Notes: generated by a model not told the origin, from the sequence alone. A DNA stretch of 8,724 nt from Nitrospirota bacterium (GCA_003228495.1 QIDY01000145.1:1-8724), one strand, 5' to 3'. Positions 1-6,185 are shown, numbered from the stretch's first letter. Numbers and translations: made by a program.

Positions 1-1496
1 TTGTAGAAAGAATCCTTTTGTAGAATGGCTCCAGATACCGTGGGGTGGTCTTTTCGAAGAGGATCTGGCTGTATCGATAGGTCGCTAAGTGTTAACGATG
101 GTACGCCGGTTCGGTCAACCCACTGTTTGAAAAATTCCGTAAGATCCTGCCCTGCAATCTGTGAGAACACCCGTTCGAGATCTTTCCATTCAAAATACTG
201 TCCCGTCCCTTCTTTGACGATTTGACGGATGCCTTTGAAGAACGCGGTATCGCCAAGTTCTTGTCTGAGCATGTGAAAGACCAACGCAGTTTTTTGGTAG
301 CCAATTGCATTATCGATACGGATTTCTTTGTGGTGAAACTGGCGTATGGGATAGTCCTTCTCAGGAGTCGCATACAGGTTATATTCATGCATCATGCGGC
401 GGCGCGTCTTGAGCGCGTTCTGTTCGTTTCCTGTCACTTCATCATAATAGTAATTGGCGAGATAGGTCGTGAGGCCTTCCACCCAATTGCCTTTGGCGAA
501 GTCATTGAAAACAGAATTCCCCAGCCAGGAATGCACTATTTCATGGCCGAGGGAGTAGGGCTGTGTGTAGCCGCGCCGCACAATGCCTTGTCCAAGTAGT
601 GTGAATGATGGCATGCCAAGCCCGCTGGGAAAAAAATTTTCAACGACCGCAAATTGTGTGAAGGGGTAAGGACCCAATAGCTTCGTGTACAAATCAAGAT
701 AGGTTTCGGTGGCATCAAGGTATTGCTGGGCCAACGGTGCTTCGTCAGGAAAAAGATAGGTAGCCAGTTGAATGCCTCGCCAAAGTCTTTTCTGCACGAC
801 AAAACGGTTTGCTGCTACCGTCAATGCTTCCGTTGGAGTATGAATGCTCCATTGGCTAATGCGTTGCGTCTCCCTTACGGACTGATCGGTTTCCTGCCCT
901 TGCGTGATAGCATGCCAGTCAGAAGGGAGGGTGAGTGTTAAATTAAGTGTTACGAAATGATGTTCCCAGGTCGGATACCAAAATGTTTCTGATGTGAGAT
1001 AGATCCCTTGCGGTCCAATGTGTCCATTGGTCTTATCCGGCCGGATAAAGCGAAGTCCGCCTGAGCCTTTTGGCGAATCGTCGATTTCGCCATGGTAAAC
1101 AATCTTCAGAATAGTTGATGACTCTGATTGTTCAAGAGTCGATGAGAGATGATCGACCACCCATTGTGTAAACGTTGATTGGTCTGGAGTATCTGTAGGG
1201 AGCTGGGAAACCATGACCGACTGTCCGTTTAGCTCAACCCGATCAATCGTTAAGTGGGAATTAAGTGCAAACCATAGTGGTGCATGACCTAACAGGCTTT
1301 GGGGTAGATGCAGGGTATCAGTAGCGGTGAGTCGGTGGGTATCAGGGTCTATTTCCACGGCCAGGGTATGGCCTATGGATGGTGGTGAGTAGGCTTCAGC
1401 TATGTGGGTGCTGCACAGGTTCCCGAAGATGAGCCAGATGAGAAAACTCAGGGCGGCCATATCAGGTAGGAGGGGTTTCTTTGGGTAACAAGGCAT
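1..1496 (-). CDS. Exported M1-family zinc metallopeptidase, C-terminus cut by window edge
   Basis: Probable gluzincin aminopeptidase of the M1 family, acting outside the cytoplasm. About 498 residues are visible, open without a stop to the left edge. Numbered from 1496, the zinc site is HEIVH at 318-322 with the third ligand Glu at 340 (in WVEGLTTYL). This is HExxH-x17-E, one residue shorter than the x18 of LTA4 hydrolase-type enzymes. A VVENFF segment (284-289) sits where the GxMEN substrate loop is expected, followed by GLGMPSFTLLG. The first 35 or so residues are a signal peptide: a KK-containing n-region, the hydrophobic stretch LSFLIWLIFG, and a likely cleavage after AEA. The ATG at 1496 directly follows an in-frame TAG and overlaps the ftsY end by 35 nt. 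An alternative ATG at 1460 leaves a 1-nt gap but lacks the positive n-region. Neither start has a Shine-Dalgarno sequence. The gene is last in view of the phoH-ybeY-ftsY block, so cotranscription is likely. The family call is strong; the substrate is unknown. Confidence 0.88.
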   Translation of the reverse strand, partial: MPCYPKKPLLPDMAALSFLIWLIFGNLCSTHIAEAYSPPSIGHTLAVEIDPDTHRLTATDTLHLPQSLLGHAPLWFALNSHLTIDRVELNGQSVMVSQLPTDTPDQSTFTQWVVDHLSSTLEQSESSTILKIVYHGEIDDSPKGSGGLRFIRPDKTNGHIGPQGIYLTSETFWYPTWEHHFVTLNLTLTLPSDWHAITQGQETDQSVRETQRISQWSIHTPTEALTVAANRFVVQKRLWRGIQLATYLFPDEAPLAQQYLDATETYLDLYTKLLGPYPFTQFAVVENFFPSGLGMPSFTLLGQGIVRRGYTQPYSLGHEIVHSWLGNSVFNDFAKGNWVEGLTTYLANYYYDEVTGNEQNALKTRRRMMHEYNLYATPEKDYPIRQFHHKEIRIDNAIGYQKTALVFHMLRQELGDTAFFKGIRQIVKEGTGQYFEWKDLERVFSQIAGQDLTEFFKQWVDRTGVPSLTLSDLSIQPDPLRKDHPTVSGAILQKDSFY

Positions 1497-2388
1497 CTAT
1501 AAAGGCAGAGGCATTGAAATCTTGGAGGTCCTCTTCTCCTTCACCCACCCCGATGAGGCGAATAGGGAGATTGAGTTCGTCTACTATGGCTACAACTACG
1601 CCGCCTCTCGCGGTTCCATCCAGCTTGGTGAGGGCTAAGCCTGTGACACCAATTGTTTCATGAAACTGTCGAGCTTGTGCAATGGTATTTTGACCTAATG
1701 TGCCATCCAAGACGAGTAATGTTTCGTGTGGAGCATCAGGTATTTCTCGTTGGATGATGCGTTTAATCTTCCGTAACTCATCCATCAAATTGATTTTGGT
1801 ATGGAGCCGTCCGGCGGTATCAATGAGAACCACATCAAGGTCTCGGGATTTGGCTGCGACGATGCCATCAAACACGACGGCTGCGGGATCGGAGCCTTGT
1901 TTATGTTTAATCACGTCGATGCCTGTTCGCTTCCCCCAAATATCCAATTGTTCGATCGCGGCCGCGCGAAATGTATCGCCTGCCACAAAGAGCGTTTTCA
2001 ACCCATGCTGACTGAAACGATGTCCTAACTTGGCGATGGTCGTCGTTTTCCCCACTCCATTGATGCCGATGGTTAAGAACACAAAGGGTTTGGGGCCTCG
2101 ACGAATGATGTCTTCCAGTGGCTCCGTTTCTCCCTTCCGAAGAATATCGAGGAGAAGGTTATGAAGGACTTCAAGTGGATTGGCAGATTGAAACGGGCCG
2201 GTTTGAGAGTTTACTCCTTCCAGAAACCGCTGGACCGTTCGTACACCCACATCGGCTTGCAGGAGACTTTCTTCAACTTCTTCCATGACGGCCGGATCAA
2301 GCTGGCCCCCTACCAAACGGCGCAATGAACTTTGTACACTTTGGCGTGTTTTCGATAACCCATCTTGAAGACGTTGAATCCAGCTCAT
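1462..2388 (-). CDS. ftsY: Signal recognition particle receptor FtsY (SRP GTPase)
   Basis: FtsY is the membrane-associated receptor for the SRP-ribosome complex. It pairs with Ffh through a composite GTPase site to deliver nascent membrane proteins to the translocon. The 308 residues carry an N-terminal four-helix (N) domain at about 1-95 and the G domain after it. Visible G motifs are GINGVGKTTT (108-117), DTFRAAAIEQL (138-148), DTAGR (190-194), TKLDG (254-258) and GVGEGEEDL (280-288). The usual LDATTGQ loop reads LDGTLGQ here, and the TKLDGTAKGG region reads TKLDGTARGG. The long acidic N-terminal A domain of the E. coli protein is absent, as in many other bacteria; only a short start MSWIQRLQDGL precedes the N domain. 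The ATG has no Shine-Dalgarno sequence. It lies 45 nt after ybeY and runs into the M1 peptidase gene, so it is probably part of one transcript starting before the phoH-like gene. Confidence 0.97.
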   Translation of the reverse strand: MSWIQRLQDGLSKTRQSVQSSLRRLVGGQLDPAVMEEVEESLLQADVGVRTVQRFLEGVNSQTGPFQSANPLEVLHNLLLDILRKGETEPLEDIIRRGPKPFVFLTIGINGVGKTTTIAKLGHRFSQHGLKTLFVAGDTFRAAAIEQLDIWGKRTGIDVIKHKQGSDPAAVVFDGIVAAKSRDLDVVLIDTAGRLHTKINLMDELRKIKRIIQREIPDAPHETLLVLDGTLGQNTIAQARQFHETIGVTGLALTKLDGTARGGVVVAIVDELNLPIRLIGVGEGEEDLQDFNASAFIDALLPKETPPT

Positions 2389-2433
2389 GATGTGTGCAAA
2401 AGGGAAGAGGTTGGCTGCGCCGAGTTTTCTGCT

Positions 2434-2883
2434 TTAGGCAAGAAGTCGAGGGACGGGAGAGAGCTTTTTGAAGATCGCCTGTTCTTTTTGTTGCATCCGT
2501 GTGGCTTCTCGTTCGGATTTTTCGTGGTCATGGCCTAGAAGATGAAGTGTTCCATGAATCAATAATCGAAGAACTTCTTGGTCTGGGGTGTTTTCGAACT
2601 GAGAGGCTTGCCCAATGGCGACTGGCAAGCATATGACGACATCTCCCAGAAAGACTTCTGTCTGTTCCCCTTTACTTGCCATTGGGAACGCCAGCACGTC
2701 TGTTGGGTACTCTCGCCTTCGATATCTCCGATTTAAACTTCGCATTCGTGTCTCGCCGACGAATGATACGCTTAGATGTGCTGTAGGATACCCGGCTTGC
2801 ACTAATATTGACTGTGTGACACGTCGAAGAGTATTGGCACGGACGGAAATGCGCCGAAGGTGTGTACGGAACCAAATGGCCAT
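2434..2883 (-). CDS. ybeY: Endoribonuclease YbeY, rRNA maturation factor
   Basis: YbeY is a single-domain zinc-dependent endoribonuclease involved in 16S rRNA 3'-end maturation and late 70S ribosome quality control. The 149-residue length is normal for the family. The diagnostic motif HGTLHLLGHDH is at 110-120, giving zinc ligands His110, His114 and His120. The conserved substrate-groove segment YPTDVLAFP is at 59-67, and FLGDVVIC at 78-85 matches the family's GDI strand. The ATG is 6 nt after the stop of the phoH-like gene. The phoH-ybeY pairing is a widely conserved arrangement and supports both calls. No Shine-Dalgarno sequence precedes the start, so translational coupling to the gene before it is plausible. 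Confidence 0.96.
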   Translation of the reverse strand: MAIWFRTHLRRISVRANTLRRVTQSILVQAGYPTAHLSVSFVGETRMRSLNRRYRRREYPTDVLAFPMASKGEQTEVFLGDVVICLPVAIGQASQFENTPDQEVLRLLIHGTLHLLGHDHEKSEREATRMQQKEQAIFKKLSPVPRLLA

Positions 2884-2889
2884 TGGGCA

Positions 2890-3873
2890 TTAGGCCGTTG
2901 GTCCTCGGCCATTCGTGTTTGATCCCGAATCATTTTCGAAACGATCATAGGCTTTGATAATGGCTTTGACCAACCGATGTCGGACCACATCCTGTTCAGA
3001 AAAATATACGAATTTGATGCCTTCAATCTTCACGAGGATTTCCGCAATTTGCGTCAACCCTGATTTTTGTGATTCCGGTAAATCGATTTGTGTGATATCT
3101 CCAGTGACGATGGCTTTCGAATTCATCCCGAGACGAGTTAAAAACATTTTCATCTGTTCGGTCGTAGCGTTTTGTGCTTCATCCAGAATGACAAACGCGT
3201 CATCCAATGTTCTTCCTCGCATGAAGGCTAGTGGCGCAATTTCAATTTCCCCTCGTTCAATGAGGCGATTCGCACGTTCAATATCCATCATCGTATAAAG
3301 GGCATCGTATAATGGCCGCAAGTAGGGATGGATTTTGGCAAATAAATCGCCAGGGAGAAATCCCAGACGTTCCCCGGCTTCGACCGCGGGACGCGCTAAA
3401 ATAATGCGACTGACTTGTTTTTGGGCTAGTGCGGCCAATGCCATCGCCATGGCCAAATACGTTTTCCCGGTTCCTGCGGGTCCAATGGCAATGACCAGAT
3501 CGGATTGTTTGATGGCTTGAAGGTAGACTTGCTGTGTCGGAGTCTTTGGACTGACTGTGCCCTTTTGCGTGGGAAGAGGACTGGTCGAAACGGTATAGGG
3601 CTTAAGCGGAACGTCGCGTTGTTCTTCAGTCGCTCTGATGGCTCGCGAAATGTCTTCCGGTTTTAGTTCGTAGTAGGTCCGGGTCCAATCGGCTAATTCC
3701 TGTAAAATATGTTCGGCTCGCTGGATGGATTCGGGCTGCCCCTCCAATGTAATCTCATCTCCACGTGCGGCCATGTTGACCTTCAGCTCGCCTTCGATCA
3801 TTTTGAGATGCAAGTCATGTGGACCGAACAGATTTGCTAAATCCACCCCTTCTTGTAGTTTAATTTTTCGCAC
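2890..3873 (-). CDS. ybeZ: PhoH-like / YbeZ family ATPase with N-terminal KH-like domain
   Basis: PhoH-like P-loop ATPase of the YbeZ/PhoL group, thought to act with YbeY in RNA metabolism. The 327 residues show an N-terminal RNA-binding KH-like segment (about 1-65), a linker, then the ATPase domain. Visible motifs are Walker A GPAGTGKT (131-138), the family signature RPAVEAGERLGFLPGD (161-176), Walker B VILDEAQN (228-235) and the TGDITQIDLP sensor region (257-266). The tail after about 312 is a short low-complexity stretch rich in Ser, Asn and Gly. Translation begins at a GTG: an in-frame TAA lies eight codons upstream and no ATG intervenes. Only a weak GAG element precedes it. It is the first gene after a candidate promoter at 3934-3962. 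Family and gene order are sure; the precise RNA target is not known. Confidence 0.94.
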   Translation of the reverse strand: MRKIKLQEGVDLANLFGPHDLHLKMIEGELKVNMAARGDEITLEGQPESIQRAEHILQELADWTRTYYELKPEDISRAIRATEEQRDVPLKPYTVSTSPLPTQKGTVSPKTPTQQVYLQAIKQSDLVIAIGPAGTGKTYLAMAMALAALAQKQVSRIILARPAVEAGERLGFLPGDLFAKIHPYLRPLYDALYTMMDIERANRLIERGEIEIAPLAFMRGRTLDDAFVILDEAQNATTEQMKMFLTRLGMNSKAIVTGDITQIDLPESQKSGLTQIAEILVKIEGIKFVYFSEQDVVRHRLVKAIIKAYDRFENDSGSNTNGRGPTA

Positions 3874-3902
3874 AGAGAACTCGGATTACCTTTCTGAAAT
3901 CA

Positions 3903-3914
3903 TGTTCATGAACA
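3903..3914. promoter_or_regulatory. Perfect 12-bp palindrome in the phoH leader, possible operator
   Basis: TGTTCATGAACA is a perfect dyad located about 13-24 bases downstream of the predicted start site of the phoH-block promoter. A repressor bound there could block transcription. A 12-bp palindrome may occur by chance, and no factor is identified. Confidence 0.3.
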
Positions 3915-3933
3915 ATGGTATGAGCCTGAGAGC

Positions 3934-3962
3934 ATTCTAGCAAAGGCCTCAACATGCCTCAA
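3934..3962 (-). promoter_or_regulatory. Candidate sigma70-type promoter for the phoH-ybeY-ftsY block
   Basis: On the minus strand a -35 TTGAGG (3957-3962) and a -10 TAGAAT (3934-3939) are separated by exactly 17 bases. Transcription would start near 3927, leaving a leader of about 54 nt before the GTG at 3873. The site sits in the 105-nt gap after the mutM stop, where a promoter for the downstream block is expected. Found by eye only. Confidence 0.55.
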
Positions 3963-3978
3963 GGAAATATCCATCGGG

Positions 3979-4809
3979 TTACCGTCTCTTTTGGCATTTA
4001 GGGCAATAAAATGAGCTGCGTTCACCCTGGATGCGTTTGATGAGGGTTGGGCAGCCATGGGGACAGGGCATGCCGTCTTTTTGATACACCTGATGTGCAT
4101 GCTGAAAGTGTCCCTGGGAGCCGTCGGGCGCACGGAAATCTCGAATAGAAGACCCCCCGGCTGCGATTGCTTCTCGTAACACTTCTTGCATCCTCTGGTG
4201 GAGTCGTTGACAGGATGTTTGCCGGAGTTGATGGCCTTTTGTATTCGGATGGATATTGGCGCGAAACAATATTTCGTTTGCATAGATGTTGCCTATTCCT
4301 GCCAGGCGATGTTGATTAAGGAAGAATGGTTTCAATTGGCCGCGAGTTGTTTGGAGAAGCTGACGAAATGGTGCTTCGGTAATGCTTAAGGCATCTGGCC
4401 CGAATCGGCGCTGCATGAAGGCTTTTAGTCCTGATGAATTAAAGAGCCAGAGTCGACCAAATCGGCGAGGATTCCAATAATGAAGTTCCCGAATTTTTGT
4501 GCCTGATAATTTGATGCGGCAATGGATGTGTTGAGGTGTTGAAGCCAAGTCTGCCTTAAAAAACCAGAGCCCCGTCATGCCTAATTCCGAAAGGAGATAC
4601 CGTGTGTTCTGAGCCTGGCGACACGTCAAGACCACACATTTTCCAATTCGATGAATGCTGGTAATCTTTGCATGATGAAACCAAGGGATGAGGTTCAGAC
4701 CGGTACGGACGATATCTGAACGATGAATAACGAGTGTCTCAATTGTTGCCCCAAGAACTTGAGCCTTGAGGTGTTGGAGGACAACTTCGACTTCTGGAAG
4801 CTCGGGCAT
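3979..4809 (-). CDS. mutM: Formamidopyrimidine-DNA glycosylase (Fpg/MutM)
   Basis: Bifunctional DNA glycosylase/AP lyase that removes 8-oxoguanine and FapyG in base excision repair. The 276-residue length is typical. Catalytic Pro2 and Glu3 (MPELPEVE) and Lys57 (RIGKCVVL) are present. Also present are NPRRFGRL (113-120), the helix-two-turn-helix segment AGIGNIYANEILFRANIHP (170-188), and a C-terminal zinc finger with Cys249, Cys253, Cys269 and Cys272 plus Arg264 in its hairpin. Two features are unusual. The finger reads CPHGC, so its first pair is C-x3-C instead of the usual C-x2-C, while the distance from first to third Cys is unchanged. The usual HLGMTG loop reads ELGMTG, so His is replaced by Glu75. 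The ATG is fixed by the obligate Pro2; no Shine-Dalgarno sequence precedes it. The gene is intact and likely functional, but the finger geometry is uncertain. Confidence 0.96.
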   Translation of the reverse strand: MPELPEVEVVLQHLKAQVLGATIETLVIHRSDIVRTGLNLIPWFHHAKITSIHRIGKCVVLTCRQAQNTRYLLSELGMTGLWFFKADLASTPQHIHCRIKLSGTKIRELHYWNPRRFGRLWLFNSSGLKAFMQRRFGPDALSITEAPFRQLLQTTRGQLKPFFLNQHRLAGIGNIYANEILFRANIHPNTKGHQLRQTSCQRLHQRMQEVLREAIAAGGSSIRDFRAPDGSQGHFQHAHQVYQKDGMPCPHGCPTLIKRIQGERSSFYCPKCQKRR

Positions 4810-4852
4810 GAAGGTCTATTGTTCGAAAAACCGAGTGGTTAAGGAATCTGCT

Positions 4853-5134
4853 CCCTTTAGTTGCCAAGACTGTAAGGTCTACGGGATGATCCATCACGAG
4901 TTGTAGCAGATTTCTGGTTGAATCTGGAAATCCTCTTCTGACACCCATTTCAAGATCAATCAGGTCTGGCTTGGTATATTCTATAAGGGGCAACCGAGAA
5001 AAGACGTTGTTGGAGGGTGGAGAAAGTTGAATATCTAGGGCGGTCCAGAGAACCGCGCTGATGAATATAGGGGGGTGATTCGGCATCCGCTGGTTCGCCA
5101 ATGTCGAGATGGTCGGCAATATAGCTGATCATAA
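4853..5134 (-). pseudogene. Possible frameshifted remnant of a universal stress (Usp) protein
   Basis: No intact gene fills 4810-5310. In one minus-strand frame the stretch from about 4942 to 4853 reads VRRGFPDSTRNLLQ followed by DHPVDLTVLATKG. This resembles the Usp C-terminal half: a GD-rich strand, a helix, then the VDLIVLATxG strand and nucleotide-binding loop. The final Usp helix and the terminal PCPVL strand are missing, because the frame runs into mutM in the wrong register. Further upstream another minus frame is open (about 5207-4956), with a possible ATG at 5134 reading MISYIADHLDIGEPADAE; I do not recognise it as Usp. A frame change near 4960-4990 would be needed to join the two. 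Homology is recalled from family consensus, not searched, so this may be chance resemblance. Confidence 0.35.
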
Positions 5135-5239
5135 TCGATATCTCGTCGGTATGGGAAAGGCCAAAAACAATTGGAATAAACAGTAGGGCGTATTGCTCAG
5201 CTTGTCCTCAACGTTCCTTAATTCAAAGGCGGGTTCCGG
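5135..5239. other. Intergenic segment with no recognised feature
   Basis: This stretch lies between the decayed minus-strand region and the plus-strand promoter at 5240. An open minus-strand frame crosses part of it (to about 5207) without a convincing start or ribosome binding site. I see no tRNA, hairpin terminator or repeat. The promoter of mutM should lie somewhere in 4810-5240, but I could not pick a credible one. Confidence 0.4.
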
Positions 5240-5268
5240 TTGCGGGAATCTCTCCACCAGCCTATACT
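5240..5268 (+). promoter_or_regulatory. Candidate sigma70-type promoter for the zinc-ribbon gene
   Basis: A -35 TTGCGG (5240-5245) and a near-consensus -10 TATACT (5263-5268) are separated by 17 bases. Transcription would start near 5275, giving a short leader before the ATG at 5311. The position directly upstream of the first plus-strand gene supports it. Confidence 0.55.
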
Positions 5269-5310
5269 GGCAAAACTAAGGAGAATTATTAGAAAAATAG
5301 GTCGTAACGG

Positions 5311-5673
5311 ATGGTTCAATTAAGCATCAAAGAAGTTGAAGCCCGCTTGGGAGAGGTAAAATGTGCCATATGCAAGAGCAATCGTTTTGGAATTGATTCC
5401 AGGAGCGTGACGAAGGGGGATGGGGAATGGAAAGCAATTTGTCGAGATTGTTTTTATATCTTTCCCGTCCATACGGATATGGAATTTTATCTACAAACAC
5501 AACCGGATGTTCCTTATCGTCTGAAAGAAATTGCCTGTCAATTCTGTCAGCATCGCGGGGTGTCATTGGATTTCAGAGCTGTGCTTTCTGTCCGTGAGGC
5601 GGTCTATTTTGTGACCTGTGCAGCGTGCCAACTCAAGTTCCCTGAGCAGTCGTATTTGGAATCGTTTGAGTAA
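5311..5673 (+). CDS. Tandem zinc-ribbon protein of unknown function
   Basis: I do not recognise a named family. The 120-residue protein has two similar four-cysteine units, each expected to bind one zinc. Unit 1 has Cys18-x2-Cys21 and Cys44-x2-Cys47. Unit 2 has Cys76-x2-Cys79 and Cys103-x2-Cys106. The units are offset by 58-59 residues, with central spacings of 22 and 23. Aromatic and Pro residues after the second pair of each unit (FYIFP, LKFPEQSY) also match, so an internal duplication is likely. There is no signal peptide or membrane segment, so it is probably cytoplasmic; nucleic-acid or protein binding is possible but unproven. The ATG is fixed by an in-frame TAA two codons before it. 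A good AAGGAG (5278-5283) lies 27 nt upstream, too far to serve this start, and nothing closer resembles a Shine-Dalgarno sequence. The small charged gene at 5697 follows after 23 nt. Confidence 0.85.
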   Translation: MVQLSIKEVEARLGEVKCAICKSNRFGIDSRSVTKGDGEWKAICRDCFYIFPVHTDMEFYLQTQPDVPYRLKEIACQFCQHRGVSLDFRAVLSVREAVYFVTCAACQLKFPEQSYLESFE

Positions 5674-5680
5674 CCATTGT

Positions 5681-5687
5681 AGAGGAG
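5681..5687 (+). promoter_or_regulatory. Ribosome binding site of the 68-residue charged protein
   Basis: AGAGGAG ends nine bases before the ATG at 5697. This strong Shine-Dalgarno match is the main reason to accept such a short gene and its start. Confidence 0.7.
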
Positions 5688-5696
5688 ATTGTCATT

Positions 5697-5903
5697 ATGG
5701 ATGACGCTAAAAAATCTAAAGGACCAGAAGATTCCGAAGCCGGATCCAAAGATCCGAAGCCTCAATCTCCAAAAATTAAAAAAGAATTGACTGTTGTTTC
5801 TCTTCCTCATGACAATGATGTCATGGCGCAAGAAATGGCTGACCTGTTCGATGAAGATCGAGTCACTCACCAACATGGGAGCTCCGAGCCAGAAAAAGAT
5901 TAA
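5697..5903 (+). CDS. Small highly charged protein of unknown function
   Basis: A 68-residue protein of no recognised family. The first 30 or so residues are Lys, Asp, Glu, Pro and Ser rich (DDAKKSKGPEDSE, then KDPKPQSPKIKKE), suggesting a disordered lysine-rich region. The middle has a short order-prone segment (LTVVSLP), followed by an acidic helix-like part (MAQEMADLFDED) and a charged tail. It contains no cysteine, signal peptide or membrane segment. Two near-identical DNA stretches (GATTCCGAAGCC and GATCCGAAGCC) show a minor internal repeat. A strong ribosome binding site and a 23-nt gap from the zinc-ribbon gene support a real gene in the same transcript. It could be a partner of the zinc-ribbon protein, but only proximity suggests this. 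Confidence 0.65.
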   Translation: MDDAKKSKGPEDSEAGSKDPKPQSPKIKKELTVVSLPHDNDVMAQEMADLFDEDRVTHQHGSSEPEKD

Positions 5904-5910
5904 TGCTAAA

Positions 5911-6033
5911 ATGTTTACGTTCATTTTGTGCCTCATCACTTTTGGCTGCTTTCTAACCACCATCTTTCTCCCTCGCTGGCTTTCTAGCTTCATCCCGTGT
6001 CCTGCTAAATCGTGTTGCCTATTGCTTTCATGA
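5911..6033 (+). CDS. Possible 40-residue hydrophobic membrane micro-protein
   Basis: Starting at ATG 5911, eight bases after the stop of the charged-protein gene, a frame encodes a hydrophobic segment (FTFILCLITFGCFLTTIFLP) and then a Cys-rich tail (CPAKSCC). This would fit a single-pass membrane micro-protein. It lacks a Shine-Dalgarno sequence, and T-rich DNA often gives such frames by chance, so it is doubtful. Confidence 0.2.
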   Translation: MFTFILCLITFGCFLTTIFLPRWLSSFIPCPAKSCCLLLS

Positions 6034-6080
6034 GTAAAATTTCAGTCTTGTCGACTTTGCTTGAGTAGAGAGGTTTTTTC

Positions 6081-6173
6081 ATGTTAAAGAGGTCCAATGA
6101 GCAGGAAAATGTTGTTTTGGTCATCGTGGTTAATCCACATGTAAAAAAGTTGGCCAGTAGCATCTGCATTTAA
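6081..6173 (+). CDS. Possible 30-residue micro-ORF
   Basis: The ATG at 6081 is preceded by GAGAGG, seven or so bases away, and the frame runs 30 codons (MLKRSNEQENVVLVIVVNPH and a short tail). The ribosome-binding-like site is the only support; there is no recognisable motif. It could be a leader peptide for the DUF481 gene 48 nt downstream or simply chance. Confidence 0.15.
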   Translation: MLKRSNEQENVVLVIVVNPHVKKLASSICI

Positions 6174-6185
6174 CTTAGTCAAGTT
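6172..6185. repeat. Short inverted repeat upstream of the DUF481 gene
   Basis: AACTT and AAGTT arms flank a four-base centre AGTC. It lies 35 bases before the ATG at 6221, in a place where an operator or 5'-UTR hairpin would act. The arms are only five bases, so chance is likely. Confidence 0.2.

Noticed and set aside
222..599. Plus-strand 125-codon frame opposite the M1 gene
   Set aside because: It is antisense to the zinc-site region of the M1 peptidase, whose frame has conserved motifs; the plus-strand frame shows no family feature.
4739..5119. A 126-codon minus-strand open frame as an intact gene
   Set aside because: It overlaps the start of mutM by 71 bases in another frame, begins with TTG without a ribosome binding site, and its last third is just mutM DNA read out of frame. 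Only the middle part looks protein-like, so it is listed as a remnant.
5604..5993. Minus-strand 129-codon frame opposite the charged-protein gene
   Set aside because: It is the antisense of two supported plus-strand features, is Phe/Ile-rich from A/T-rich DNA, and has no ribosome binding site or domain.
6126..6138. GTGG-TTAAT-CCAC hairpin as a terminator
   Set aside because: The stem is four base pairs and is followed by an A-run on the plus strand, not a T-run.
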